From an uncultured Collinsella sp. (GTDB lineage: Bacteria > Actinomycetota > Coriobacteriia > Coriobacteriales > Coriobacteriaceae), in contig UQHW01000001.1 in the NCBI GenBank assembly GCA_900540935.1, forward strand, positions 78,962 to 142,961: DNA of 64,000 nt. Direction: 5' to 3'. The notes under the pieces were generated by a model, which did not search any database, was not told the DNA's origin, and saw nothing but the letters and a program-made list of their open reading frames with translations. Shown in pieces: positions 42,948-51,529 of this stretch. The stretch's first letter is position 1. Each line of letters opens with the position of its first letter. Both the position numbers and the translations under genes were made by a program.

Positions 42948-43322
42948 TTATTTCTTCTTCTTAGCACCGATCTGACGCTTCGGGCCCTTGCGGGTACGAG
43001 CGTTAGTGTGGGTGCGCTGGCCGCGGACCGGGAGGCCCTTGCGGTGACGAAGGCCGCGGTTGCAGCCGATGTCCATAAGGCGCTTGACGTTCTGGTTGCG
43101 CTCACGGCGGAGGTCGCCCTCAACCATGATCTGGTTCTTGTCGATATAATCGCGGATGGCGTTAACCTCATCCTCGGTGAGGTCCTTAACGCGCGTATCC
43201 ACGTTAACGTTGCACTCGACGCAAATCTTCGTCGCAGTGGTGCGGCCGATGCCGTAAATGTAGGTCAGACCGATCTCAACGCGCTTCTCACGCGGGAGGT
43301 CGACACCATTAATACGGGCCAA
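42948..43322 (-). CDS. rpsM: Ribosomal protein S13
   Basis: A 124-residue head protein of the 30S subunit contacting the P-site tRNA (starts ARINGVDLPREKRVEIGLTY; RHRKGLPVRGQRT). Full length with the basic C-terminal tail. Confidence 0.98.
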   Translation of the reverse strand: MARINGVDLPREKRVEIGLTYIYGIGRTTATKICVECNVNVDTRVKDLTEDEVNAIRDYIDKNQIMVEGDLRRERNQNVKRLMDIGCNRGLRHRKGLPVRGQRTHTNARTRKGPKRQIGAKKKK

Positions 43323-43336
43323 CGTAGTCTCCTCTC

Positions 43337-43450
43337 TTAACCCTGACGCTGCTTATGACGGGGGTTCTCGCAAATGACGAGGACCTTGCCATGGCGCCTA
43401 ATGATTTTGCACTTATCGCACATCTTCTTGACCGAAGGACGTACCTTCAT
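43337..43450 (-). CDS. rpmJ: Ribosomal protein L36
   Basis: A 37-residue protein (starts MKVRPSVKKMCDKCKI, ends NPRHKQRQG). It has the CxxC-Cx-H zinc set (C11, C14, C27, H32), the C+ form. Fourteen bases before rpsM. The 150-base gap upstream to infA shows no gene or clear promoter. Confidence 0.96.
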   Translation of the reverse strand: MKVRPSVKKMCDKCKIIRRHGKVLVICENPRHKQRQG

Positions 43451-43600
43451 CGTTCTTCCTTTCGGTAGCGCTCAAACTACTTCCCTACTATCTACTCGCC
43501 CAGCCGCAGGCGTTTAAAACTATGGCTGGTCTTCACACACAATCCGACCGTAGGTTGAGCTAAGCCTGCAGTCGGAAATGGAGTGCGTGTATGCGTGCCG

Positions 43601-43819
43601 CTATTTATAGCGATAGGTGATGCGGCCGCGGGTCAGGTCGTACGGGGAAAGCTCCACGACAACCCTGTCACCGGGGAGAATACGGATGTAATTCATTCGG
43701 ATCTTGCCAGAAATGTTGCACAGAACCGAATGACCGTTCTCGAGCTCAACCTTAAACATGGCGTTGGGCAGCGGTTCCTTTACCGTACCCTCGAGCTCAA
43801 TTGCGTCTTCCTTCTTCAC
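43601..43819 (-). CDS. infA: Translation initiation factor IF-1
   Basis: A 72-residue OB-fold factor (KKEDAIELEGTVKEPLPNAM; PYDLTRGRITYRYK). The GTG at 43819 gives the family's exact usual length; a TTG two codons upstream is the alternative. The site has AGAAAGA upstream. In the spc operon between map and rpmJ as expected. Confidence 0.96.
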   Translation of the reverse strand: MKKEDAIELEGTVKEPLPNAMFKVELENGHSVLCNISGKIRMNYIRILPGDRVVVELSPYDLTRGRITYRYK

Positions 43820-43923
43820 AAGCAATCATCTTTCTCTAGAAAACGACAGCGATTGAGTATTCTACAACACGTATGCACGCATCGTAATAACTTCGTAATG
43901 GCTCCACAACTAAGTGGAACTTG

Positions 43924-44712
43924 TTACATTTCTCCGCCTTGGAGCGAACACCAAGCACCTTGGGCATCCGTGGTGAGAATCACCGGACCGTCATTGGTAA
44001 TGGCGACGGTGTTCTCGTAGTGCGCGGCGGGCAGGTGGTCGTTGGTCGTAACGATCCAACCATCGGAGCCCGTACTCACATGATTGGATCCCATCGTGAC
44101 CATCGGCTCGATGGCAATGACCATACCGGCCTGGAGACGAACGCCCCTCCCCTTCTTTCCGTAATTCGGAACGTTGGGGTCCTCGTGCATCACATGGCCA
44201 ATACCGTGCCCCACATAATCGCGAAGCACGCCATAGCCGTGAGACTCGGCGAGGGACTGGACGGCATAGCCAATGTCCCCAATATGATTACCGGGAACAG
44301 CCTGCTCGATTGCAGCCTTAAGGCAATCGCGCGTAACCTCGCACAGCGCCTTGGCCTCGGGCGTGGGGGTACCGACGAAAAACGTCCAAGCGTTATCGCC
44401 GACCCAACCGTCGACAACGGCTCCCGTATCGATGGAGATGATATCGCCATCGCGCAGGATCATGTCGGGATTGGGAATACCGTGGACCACAGCATCGTTA
44501 ATCGATGCACAAATGGTACCGGGGAACCCGCCGTAACCCTTAAAGACCGGGGTGCCGCCATGCATGCGGATAATCTGCTCCGCAAGCTGATCGAGCTCAA
44601 AAGTCGAAACGCCGGGGCGCACCATGGCTCCAACGTGGCGGAGCGCCATCTTAGATAGCGCTCCTGCCTTCTTCATCTGCTCGATTTGCGTTGCAGACTT
44701 AATCTTGATCAT
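43924..44712 (-). CDS. map: Methionine aminopeptidase, type I
   Basis: A 262-residue enzyme removing N-terminal Met. Metal ligands: D in SIDTGAV, D in VGDNAWTF, H in VGHGIGHVMH, E in VIAIEPM and E in HYENTVAI. The ATG overlaps the adk stop by 4 bases. The N-terminal SH3-binding extension of actinobacterial MetAPs is absent. Confidence 0.97.
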   Translation of the reverse strand: MIKIKSATQIEQMKKAGALSKMALRHVGAMVRPGVSTFELDQLAEQIIRMHGGTPVFKGYGGFPGTICASINDAVVHGIPNPDMILRDGDIISIDTGAVVDGWVGDNAWTFFVGTPTPEAKALCEVTRDCLKAAIEQAVPGNHIGDIGYAVQSLAESHGYGVLRDYVGHGIGHVMHEDPNVPNYGKKGRGVRLQAGMVIAIEPMVTMGSNHVSTGSDGWIVTTNDHLPAAHYENTVAITNDGPVILTTDAQGAWCSLQGGEM

Positions 44713-45335
44713 AGACCGAGAGCCTCTTTGACATCCCCGTACACGGTCTCGCGAGCCTGATCACCGTTGACCGACTTGAGCAGACCCTGGCCACGATAGT
44801 AGTCGACGAGCGGGCTCGTGGACTTCTCGTAGACGTCGAGACGGTTCTTGATGGTCTCGGGCTTGTCGTCGTCGCGCTGATACATCTCGCCACCACACTT
44901 GGGGCAGGTAGCATCGGCAGCGGTGCCGGTGTAACCGCAGGCGCGGCAGGTGCGACGCGAAGACAGACGGTCGATGATGACCTCGGGGGCCACGTCGACC
45001 AGAAGGGCGCAGTCGATCTCGCGACCCATGGCGGAGAGCTCGGAATCGAGCGTCACAGCCTGGGCGGTGTTGCGCGGGAAGCCATCGAGGATGAAGCCCT
45101 GCTGGGCGTCATCGGCGGCAAGGCGCTCCTTGACAAGGTCGATCACGAGCTGGTCGGGAACGAGCTCGCCAGCGTCCATGTACTTCTTAGCCTGAATACC
45201 AAGCTCGGTACCACCCTTGACGGCAGCACGCAGCAGGTCGCCCGTGGAAATGTGAGCGACGCCAAACTCGGCGACGAGCTCCTGTGCGACGGTGCCCTTA
45301 CCGGCACCCGGAGCTCCGAGCAATACGAGGTTCAT
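44709..45335 (-). CDS. adk: Adenylate kinase
   Basis: A 208-residue kinase making ADP from ATP and AMP. P-loop GAPGAGKGT; the LID domain carries a CxxC...CxxC zinc site (CRACGYTG, CPKCGGEM), the Gram-positive long form. The start at 45335 has AGGAGG 7 bases before; the frame back to 45341 does not. Confidence 0.97.
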   Translation of the reverse strand: MNLVLLGAPGAGKGTVAQELVAEFGVAHISTGDLLRAAVKGGTELGIQAKKYMDAGELVPDQLVIDLVKERLAADDAQQGFILDGFPRNTAQAVTLDSELSAMGREIDCALLVDVAPEVIIDRLSSRRTCRACGYTGTAADATCPKCGGEMYQRDDDKPETIKNRLDVYEKSTSPLVDYYRGQGLLKSVNGDQARETVYGDVKEALGL

Positions 45336-45353
45336 GAGCAATCCTCCTCTAGC

Positions 45354-46640
45354 CTATTTAAAGAATCCATCGTAATCATACATCTTGATCTGGCCTTCGA
45401 GCTTATCGACCGTGTCGAGCACGACGCCGACCATGATGAGGATGGACGTGCCGCCAAATGCCTGGATCAGATGGTTACCCGTAAAGGAGAAAATGATCGA
45501 AGGCACGATGGCGATGAGCGCCAAGAAGACAGCACTGGGAAGCGTAATCTTGTTGAGCGCGTTCTTGATGTAGGCCGCGGTAGCCCTACCCGGACGCACG
45601 CCCGGAATAAAGCCGCCCTGCTTCTTAAGGTTGTCGGCCGTGTCATCGGGGTTGAACACCATGGAGGTGTAGAAGTACGCGAAGAACACGATGAGGACAA
45701 CGTTAAGCACCCAGTTGAGCCAACCGGTCGAAAGCGCGGAGGCAACTGCCTGAATCCAGCCGATGCCGGGGAAGAACACGGCAATCTGGGCCGGGAAGTA
45801 CAGCAGCGCCGAAGCGAAGATGATCGGCACGACGCCCGCGGTGTTGACCTTGATGGGCAGGTAGGTGGTCTGGCCACCCATCATGCGACGGCCCACGACG
45901 CGCTTGGCGTAAGAGACCGGGATGCGGCGCTGGCCGCGCTCAAGGAAAACGATCAGCGGGATGACCAGCAAGATGATGGCGCAGATGATCACCATGGTGA
46001 TGATGCCACCGGCGTTACCCTCAGTGCTGGAGAAGATCGCCTGCGGAAGACCGGCCATGATGTTCGCGAAGATGATCAGCGACATGCCATTGCCGATACC
46101 GCGCTGGGTGATGAGCTCACCAATCCACATGATCAGCATAGCGCCCGCGGTGAGCGTACCGACGATCATGAGGTCAAAGATGATCTCGGGAGCACCGGCA
46201 CCGTTGAAGCTAATGCCGAAGCTCTTAAAGAGGAAGAGGTAACCCACGGAGTTGAGGATAGCCAGAGCCAAGGTGAGGTAACGCGAATACTGCGTAATCT
46301 TGGTCTGACCGACCTCGCCCTCGCGGGCAAGCTCATGCAGGGAAGGCACGACGGCCTGGAGCATCTGGAGGATAATCGAGCTCGTGATGTACGGCATGAT
46401 GCCCAAAGAGAACACCGAGACATAGCTCAACGCGCCACCAGAGAAAAGATTCAGGAGGGCCATAGCACCTGCGGCGACCGAGTTGCTCCCGGTCGAGAAA
46501 AGGCCCAGCATCCCCTGGAAGGGAATGCCGGGCACAGGAACGTGCGCACCAATGCGGTACACGACGAGCATAGCTATGGTAAAAAGAATCTTTTCGCGCA
46601 GTTCTTTGATGCGGAAAGCATTCTTAAGACCATTTAGCAC
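45354..46640 (-). CDS. secY: Preprotein translocase subunit SecY
   Basis: A 428-residue ten-helix channel subunit. The plug and TM2 region, RGIGNGMSLIIF, and the cytosolic loops RRIPVSYAKRVVGRRMMGG and the C-terminal GGIVLDTV-like GVVLDTVDKLEGQ are intact. Its ATG overlaps rplO by 7 bases. Partner SecE is at 8797. Confidence 0.98.
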   Translation of the reverse strand: MLNGLKNAFRIKELREKILFTIAMLVVYRIGAHVPVPGIPFQGMLGLFSTGSNSVAAGAMALLNLFSGGALSYVSVFSLGIMPYITSSIILQMLQAVVPSLHELAREGEVGQTKITQYSRYLTLALAILNSVGYLFLFKSFGISFNGAGAPEIIFDLMIVGTLTAGAMLIMWIGELITQRGIGNGMSLIIFANIMAGLPQAIFSSTEGNAGGIITMVIICAIILLVIPLIVFLERGQRRIPVSYAKRVVGRRMMGGQTTYLPIKVNTAGVVPIIFASALLYFPAQIAVFFPGIGWIQAVASALSTGWLNWVLNVVLIVFFAYFYTSMVFNPDDTADNLKKQGGFIPGVRPGRATAAYIKNALNKITLPSAVFLALIAIVPSIIFSFTGNHLIQAFGGTSILIMVGVVLDTVDKLEGQIKMYDYDGFFK

Positions 46641-47083
46641 GGCAGCTCGACCTTTCCGCCGGCGGCCTCGATCTTGGCCTGCGCAGAAGCGCTGACCTTG
46701 TCGACCTTGACCGTGAACTTCTTGGTGAGCTCACCATTGCCGAGCACCTTGACGGGCTCGAACTCGCTCTTGGTGATGCGAGCGGCCTTAAGAGCGGCAC
46801 CGTCGATCACAGCGCCGTCCTCGAACTTGCGCTCGAGACGCTCAACGTTAACGGCGGTGTACTCGATACGACGGGGGTTGCGGAAGCCCGGAAGCTTGGG
46901 CAGGCGCATAGCCAGCGGAGTCTGGCCACCCTCGAAGCCGGCACCCTTGGTGCCGCCAGAGCGGGAACCCTGGCCCTTCTGACCGCGGCCAGAAGTGGTG
47001 CCGTGACCCGAAGAATTGCCACGGCCGACGCGCTTGCGGTTCTTGGTGGAACCGGGCGCGGGAGTAAGATCGTGAAGCTGCAT
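46634..47083 (-). CDS. rplO: Ribosomal protein L15
   Basis: A 149-residue 50S protein with the glycine-rich GRGNSSGHGTTSGRGQKGQG N-terminus and a C-terminal KVELPC. Overlaps secY. Confidence 0.98.
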   Translation of the reverse strand: MQLHDLTPAPGSTKNRKRVGRGNSSGHGTTSGRGQKGQGSRSGGTKGAGFEGGQTPLAMRLPKLPGFRNPRRIEYTAVNVERLERKFEDGAVIDGAALKAARITKSEFEPVKVLGNGELTKKFTVKVDKVSASAQAKIEAAGGKVELPC

Positions 47084-47086
47084 TTG

Positions 47087-47269
47087 CTACTCCTCTACAA
47101 TCTCGACAAGGTGCTTGACCTTGAAGATCATGCCGCGGACGGACTCGTTGTCAGCAATCTCGCGAACCTCGCGGATCCTGTGGAGACCGAGGGCACGGAC
47201 AGTACGGACCTGGTCCTGCTTGCAACCATTGGTGCTGCGGACCTGCTTGATCTTGATGGTGTCAGCCAT
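47087..47269 (-). CDS. rpmD: Ribosomal protein L30
   Basis: A 60-residue protein (IKIKQVRSTNGCKQDQ, RALGLHRIREV). Spaced 2-3 bases from both neighbours, so it is coupled in the operon. Confidence 0.97.
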   Translation of the reverse strand: MADTIKIKQVRSTNGCKQDQVRTVRALGLHRIREVREIADNESVRGMIFKVKHLVEIVEE

Positions 47270-47271
47270 GC

Positions 47272-47796
47272 TTAGTTCTCCTTACCGACGAACATCTCGG
47301 AGACCGTCAGGCCACGGCGAGCCGCGACGTCCTCAGGGCTGGAGAGCTCCTTGAGGCCCTCGACGGCAGCCTTGATGATGTTGAGGCCGTTGTCGGTACC
47401 GAGGGACTTGGACAGGACGTTCTTGATGCCAGCAAGCTCGAAGAGGGGACGCACGGCGCCGCCGGCGATAACGCCGGTACCCTCGACAGCGGGCTTGATG
47501 ATGATGCGGCCGGCACCAAAGTGACCGAGAACCTCGTGCGGAATGGTGCCCTGATCGGTCACCGGCACGTGGAACATGTTCTTCTTGGCATCGAGAGACG
47601 CCTTGGAGATGGCCATGGGCACCTCAGCGGACTTGCCCATGCCAACGCCGACGTTGCCCTTGCCGTCGCCAACGACGACGAGAGCGACGAGGCTCATGCG
47701 ACGACCGCCCTTGACGGTCTTCGACACGCGGTTGATGTAAACGACGCGCTCCTCGAACTCGGAGGCCTCGCGCTGCTGCTTCTGATTACGAGCCAT
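47272..47796 (-). CDS. rpsE: Ribosomal protein S5
   Basis: A 174-residue 30S protein. The double-stranded RNA-binding N-domain (FEERVVYINRVSKTVKGGRR) and the C-domain (LKELSSPEDVAARRGL) are complete. Confidence 0.98.
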   Translation of the reverse strand: MARNQKQQREASEFEERVVYINRVSKTVKGGRRMSLVALVVVGDGKGNVGVGMGKSAEVPMAISKASLDAKKNMFHVPVTDQGTIPHEVLGHFGAGRIIIKPAVEGTGVIAGGAVRPLFELAGIKNVLSKSLGTDNGLNIIKAAVEGLKELSSPEDVAARRGLTVSEMFVGKEN

Positions 47797-47810
47797 GTGC
47801 TACATACCTC

Positions 47811-48179
47811 CTAGAACTCGAGACCGGCGGCACGAGCACCGTCGGCGAGGGCCTTGACGCGGCCATGGTAGATACGGCCACCGCGATCGAAGGCGACCTT
47901 GGTGATGCCGGCCTCGATGGCGCGCTTGCCAACGAGCTGACCGACCTTCTCCGCAGCCTCCTTGTTCGAGGTGTGGGTGCCCTTGAACTCGGCCTCGAGG
48001 GTCGAGGCAGAGACGAGCGTCAGGCTGGAGCCCTTGCTGTCGTCGATGATCTGGGCATAGATGTTGGCGTTAGTACGGGTCACGCGAAGACGCGGACGCT
48101 CGGAGGTACCCGAGACCTTGCCGCGAACACGACGCTGACGACGCTTGAGGCCTTCCAGCTTCGCCTTATGCTTGTTCAT
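47811..48179 (-). CDS. rplR: Ribosomal protein L18
   Basis: A 122-residue 5S rRNA-binding protein (KRRQRRVRGKVSGTSERPRL; FDRGGRIYHGRVKALADGAR). Normal length. Confidence 0.98.
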   Translation of the reverse strand: MNKHKAKLEGLKRRQRRVRGKVSGTSERPRLRVTRTNANIYAQIIDDSKGSSLTLVSASTLEAEFKGTHTSNKEAAEKVGQLVGKRAIEAGITKVAFDRGGRIYHGRVKALADGARAAGLEF

Positions 48180-48207
48180 ACGTAAACTCCTAAAGAGGTT
48201 GATCTTG

Positions 48208-48229
48208 CCAGCACCTGACGGGGTGCTGG
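48208..48229 (-). other. Hairpin between rplF and rplR
   Basis: CCAGCACC and GGTGCTGG form a perfect 8-bp stem with a 6-base loop in the 75-base gap. There is no T-run, so it is likely an mRNA processing or pause site. Confidence 0.45.
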
Positions 48230-48254
48230 TCTTATGCGAGTGAGTCGGTTACGA

Positions 48255-48791
48255 CTACTTGGCGGCCTTACCCAGCTTGCGGCGGATGTGCTCGCCAACG
48301 TAGTGGATACCCTTGCCCTTGTAAGGCTCGGGAGGACGATGGCCGCGGATCTCAGCGGCGATCTGACCGACCTGCTGCTTGTTGATACCCTTGACGTTCA
48401 CGTGGGTGTTGTCGGGAACCTCGAAGGTGATGCCCTCGGGAGCCTCGACGATCACGGGGTGCGAGAAGCCCAGGGAGAACTCGAGGTTCTTGCCCTTCTG
48501 CTGCACGCGGTAACCGACGCCGGCGAGCTCGAGCTTCTTCTCGAAGCCCTCGGAAACGCCAACAACCATGTTGTGGATGAGGGCACGGGTGAGGCCGTGG
48601 CGGGCACGGGTCTCACGCTCGTCGTCGGGACGGGAAACGGTGAGGACGTTGTCCTCGACGTTGATAGCGAGCTTCTCAAAGACATCGAGCTCGAGCTGGC
48701 CCTTGGGGCCCTTGACGACAACGTTGTTGCCGTTGACTGCCACTTCGACTCCGGCGGGAATCTGGACAGGCTTATTACCGATACGAGACAC
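48255..48791 (-). CDS. rplF: Ribosomal protein L6
   Basis: A 178-residue 50S protein (SRIGNKPVQIPAGVEV; RRPPEPYKGKGI-like GHRPPEPYKGKGIHYVGE). Complete. Confidence 0.98.
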   Translation of the reverse strand: MSRIGNKPVQIPAGVEVAVNGNNVVVKGPKGQLELDVFEKLAINVEDNVLTVSRPDDERETRARHGLTRALIHNMVVGVSEGFEKKLELAGVGYRVQQKGKNLEFSLGFSHPVIVEAPEGITFEVPDNTHVNVKGINKQQVGQIAAEIRGHRPPEPYKGKGIHYVGEHIRRKLGKAAK

Positions 48792-48824
48792 GGTGATCTC
48801 CTTTCCTTCTACCTACCGAGCGAA

Positions 48825-49223
48825 TTACCAGACGTAAGCGATGATCTCGCCGCCGACGTTGTGCTTGCGAGCATCGCGGTCGGTCATGACGCCATGGCTG
48901 GTGGAAATAATGGCGGTACCAAGGCCACCGCGGACGCGGGGCATGTCGGCAACGCCGGTGTACTTACGCAGGCCCGGCTTGGAAATGCGGCGGATGCCGT
49001 TGATGACCTTAGCCTTCTTGGGACCATACTTAAGCGTGATGTGCAGAGTCTTCTGGGGAACGGTGTCCTCGACATCGTAGCCCTCGATGTAGCCCTCCTC
49101 GTGCAGAACACGAGCGATCTCGACGAGCTTCTTGCTGCTCGGCATGGAGACCGTGGCCTTGTTCACAGAGTTAGCGTTACGGATGCGCGTAAGCATATCT
49201 GCGATCGGGTCTGTAAGGTTCAT
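48825..49223 (-). CDS. rpsH: Ribosomal protein S8
   Basis: A 132-residue 30S assembly protein (DPIADMLTRIRNANSVNKAT; C-terminal STSHGVMTDRDARKHNVGG). Complete. The 119-base gap to rpsZ upstream shows no gene. Confidence 0.98.
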   Translation of the reverse strand: MNLTDPIADMLTRIRNANSVNKATVSMPSSKKLVEIARVLHEEGYIEGYDVEDTVPQKTLHITLKYGPKKAKVINGIRRISKPGLRKYTGVADMPRVRGGLGTAIISTSHGVMTDRDARKHNVGGEIIAYVW

Positions 49224-49342
49224 ACAGATTCTCCTTCGTTCTTGATGAACACGTGCTCTTGGTTCTTCGCCGCCCTTAACGGCAAAGCCTTTTTAGCGCG
49301 TTTTCCCTGTTCCAAACTGATGCTTGAAACGCTGGTAGTGAC

Positions 49343-49528
49343 TTACCAGCTGGCCTTCTTAACGCCGGGAAGCTCGCCCTTGAGTGCAAGCTCGCGGAAG
49401 CAGACACGGCACAGGCCGAACTTGCGGTACACAGAGTGCGGACGGCCGCAGCGCTGGCAGCGCGTGTACTCACGAGTAGAGAACTTCTGCTTGCGATTGC
49501 ACTTGACGATCATCGATGTCTTAGCCAC
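49343..49528 (-). CDS. rpsZ: Ribosomal protein S14, zinc-binding type Z
   Basis: A 61-residue short S14 with two CxxC pairs (CQRCGR and CRVCFRE), the zinc-dependent form. Many actinobacteria carry a second, zinc-free rpsN elsewhere; none is in the window. Confidence 0.97.
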   Translation of the reverse strand: MAKTSMIVKCNRKQKFSTREYTRCQRCGRPHSVYRKFGLCRVCFRELALKGELPGVKKASW

Positions 49529-49607
49529 TTATATCCTCCTCACATAGAGTATTGTTCGCCCCAAGCGCCGCCCCCTTGTGGGAACGGCGCTTATAGGGCA
49601 GGTGAAC

Positions 49608-50165
49608 CTATTTCTTGAACGGGAAACCGAAGGCGTCCAGAAGGGCCTTGGCCTCCTCATCGGTGTTGGCGGTGGTCACGAAAGTGATGTCCATACCACG
49701 CTGGTGATCGACGGAGTCGAAGTCGATCTCGGGGAAGATGAGCTGCTCGGTGACGCCCATGGAGAAGTTACCACGGCCGTCGAAGCTCTTGGCGGAGATG
49801 CCGCGGAAGTCGCGGATACGGGGGATCGCGACGGAGGTCAGACGATCGAAGAACTCCCACATACGGTCGCCACGCAGGGTAACCTTGCAGCCGATCGGCA
49901 TACCAGCGCGCAGGCGGAAGGTAGCGATGGACTTGCGGGCACGGGTGATCATCGGCTGCTGGCCGGTGATGGCGCGCAGGTCGCGAACGGCACCGTCGAT
50001 GGCCTTGGAATCGGTAGCGGCCTCGCCGACACCCATGTTCACGACGATCTTCTCAAACTTGGGGATCATCATGACGTTCTCGTACTGGAACTTGTCCTGA
50101 AGCTGCTGCTTGACCTCGTTGTTGTACTTGGTCTTCAGACGCGGCACATACTTCTCTTCTGCCAT
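49608..50165 (-). CDS. rplE: Ribosomal protein L5
   Basis: A 185-residue 5S rRNA-binding protein (KYNNEVKQQLQDKFQYENVM; GMDITFVTTANTDEEAKAL). It is the first gene of the transcript here. rplX and rplN, which nearly always precede it, are not present upstream. Confidence 0.98.
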   Translation of the reverse strand: MAEEKYVPRLKTKYNNEVKQQLQDKFQYENVMMIPKFEKIVVNMGVGEAATDSKAIDGAVRDLRAITGQQPMITRARKSIATFRLRAGMPIGCKVTLRGDRMWEFFDRLTSVAIPRIRDFRGISAKSFDGRGNFSMGVTEQLIFPEIDFDSVDHQRGMDITFVTTANTDEEAKALLDAFGFPFKK

Positions 50166-50302
50166 TGTTCACTCCTTCTTGGGGTTTTAAGCACGGGGCG
50201 TGGCCACGATGGGTTGTCCTCGTGCCTCCTGGCTGCATCCGCGCCGCTCATGGCATTTTGCGGTTTGGACTCGACGCAGCAGGAGCCGACAAAACAATCG
50301 GT

Positions 50303-50331
50303 ACTATACGCGCATCGGGAGCGTATTTCCA
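50303..50331 (-). promoter_or_regulatory. Candidate promoter of the rplE operon
   Basis: The minus strand reads TGGAAA, 17 bases, TATAGT, about 130 bases before the rplE start. The -10 is good and the -35 weak (4 of 6). The gap 50166-50392 has no gene, so the operon must start here or be read through element B. Confidence 0.5.
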
Positions 50332-50392
50332 GAAAAACCTCGTCTGCCTGCACAACTCCACAACTCCCCCGCACAAATGGATCCCAAAAAGC

Positions 50393-50459
50393 AGTTGCGG
50401 TGAAATAGGGACTGTTTGGCGGCCTAACAGGCTTAAACAGTCCGTATTTCACCGCAACT
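50393..50459. repeat. Dispersed palindromic element, copy B
   Basis: AGTTGCGGTGAAATAGGGAC at the left and GTCCGTATTTCACCGCAACT at the right form a 26-bp stem with one or two mismatches; the loop region differs from copy C. It lies between the xdhC stop and the rplE promoter. Confidence 0.9.
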
Positions 50460-50476
50460 TATTGGTGGGGATCCGA

Positions 50477-51520
50477 TTAGCGCTTGCGGGGGACGAGTTT
50501 GGTGCGGCGCAGGTGGATCATCTCGGCGGCGATGGAGATGGCGATCTCCTTGGGGTCCTCGGCCTCGATGGCAACGCCGATCGGAAGGTGCAGCTCGTCG
50601 ATCTGGTCCTGCGTAAAACCTTCCTGCTCCAGGCGGGCACGCACAAAGGCCGTCTTGCGGCGCGAACCCAGACAGCCCAGATAGGCAGGCTTGGCACGCA
50701 TGGCCTGAATCACCACGTCGATATCGGACTTGTGACCCGCCGTGGCGACGACCACCAAGTCGCGCGGACCGATGGGACACAGCTCGCTCAGGTTCTTGTA
50801 ATCGACCAGGCGACGATCGTAGACACCGGGCACCCATTCGGGCGTCAACGTGCCGGGGCGGTCATCGCAGGCCACGACGGCAAAGCCCGCCGCCGTGAGC
50901 ACGCGCGCCGTCGCGGCGCCCACGTGTCCGCAGCCAAAGATGTAGGTCAGGCCCTCGGGGCAGAGCGTCTCGATGTGCGCCGCGGGAATCTCAGAGGCAG
51001 CGTTGGTGTAGGTGACGTTACTCCCCTCCTCCACCAGTGAAAGCCCGGGGCAGCCCGCAATGGTATGGCGCGATGCCTCGCCATGGTACTCGGCCACATC
51101 GCCCTCGAGCGCGCTCGCGATAAACGGCTCAAAGTCGATGACGAAGTCGCCGATGCGCCGATAGACCAAGACGTCGGCAATTTCCTGGAACAACGGTGCC
51201 TGGGTCGCATCCAGATGCAGATAGCACAGGCAAATGGCTCCGCCGCAGATCATGCCGGTATCGGAGTTCTCGCCGCCCATGGTGTAGCGGACCAGACGCG
51301 ACTGTCCCGCGCTCAGGAGTTCGCGCGCCTCATCCAGCGCAAAGAGCTCAATCTTGCCGCCGCCGATAGTGCCCGCCTGGCTGCCGTCGGCAAAGACGGC
51401 CATCCAGGCGCCCACGCCGCGCGGCGACGACCCCGCCGTGCCGGCCACGACCACGAGCTCGCACGTCTCGCCAGCACGCAGGGCGGCAAGCGCCGCATTC
51501 ACAACATCGAGCTTTTCCAT
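50477..51520 (-). CDS. xdhC: XdhC/CoxI-family molybdenum hydroxylase maturation protein
   Basis: A 347-residue protein expected to protect sulfurated molybdenum cofactor and deliver it to a xanthine dehydrogenase-type enzyme. The N-terminal XdhC/CoxI domain has VAGTAGSSPRGVGAWM and GTIGGGKIE; the C-terminal Rossmann domain has YIFGCGHVGAATARVL and YLGCLGSRRK. It follows yqeB by 9 bases. No XdhA/XdhB enzyme is in the window. Confidence 0.88.
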   Translation of the reverse strand: MEKLDVVNAALAALRAGETCELVVVAGTAGSSPRGVGAWMAVFADGSQAGTIGGGKIELFALDEARELLSAGQSRLVRYTMGGENSDTGMICGGAICLCYLHLDATQAPLFQEIADVLVYRRIGDFVIDFEPFIASALEGDVAEYHGEASRHTIAGCPGLSLVEEGSNVTYTNAASEIPAAHIETLCPEGLTYIFGCGHVGAATARVLTAAGFAVVACDDRPGTLTPEWVPGVYDRRLVDYKNLSELCPIGPRDLVVVATAGHKSDIDVVIQAMRAKPAYLGCLGSRRKTAFVRARLEQEGFTQDQIDELHLPIGVAIEAEDPKEIAISIAAEMIHLRRTKLVPRKR

Positions 51521-51529
51521 TGCCGCCTT

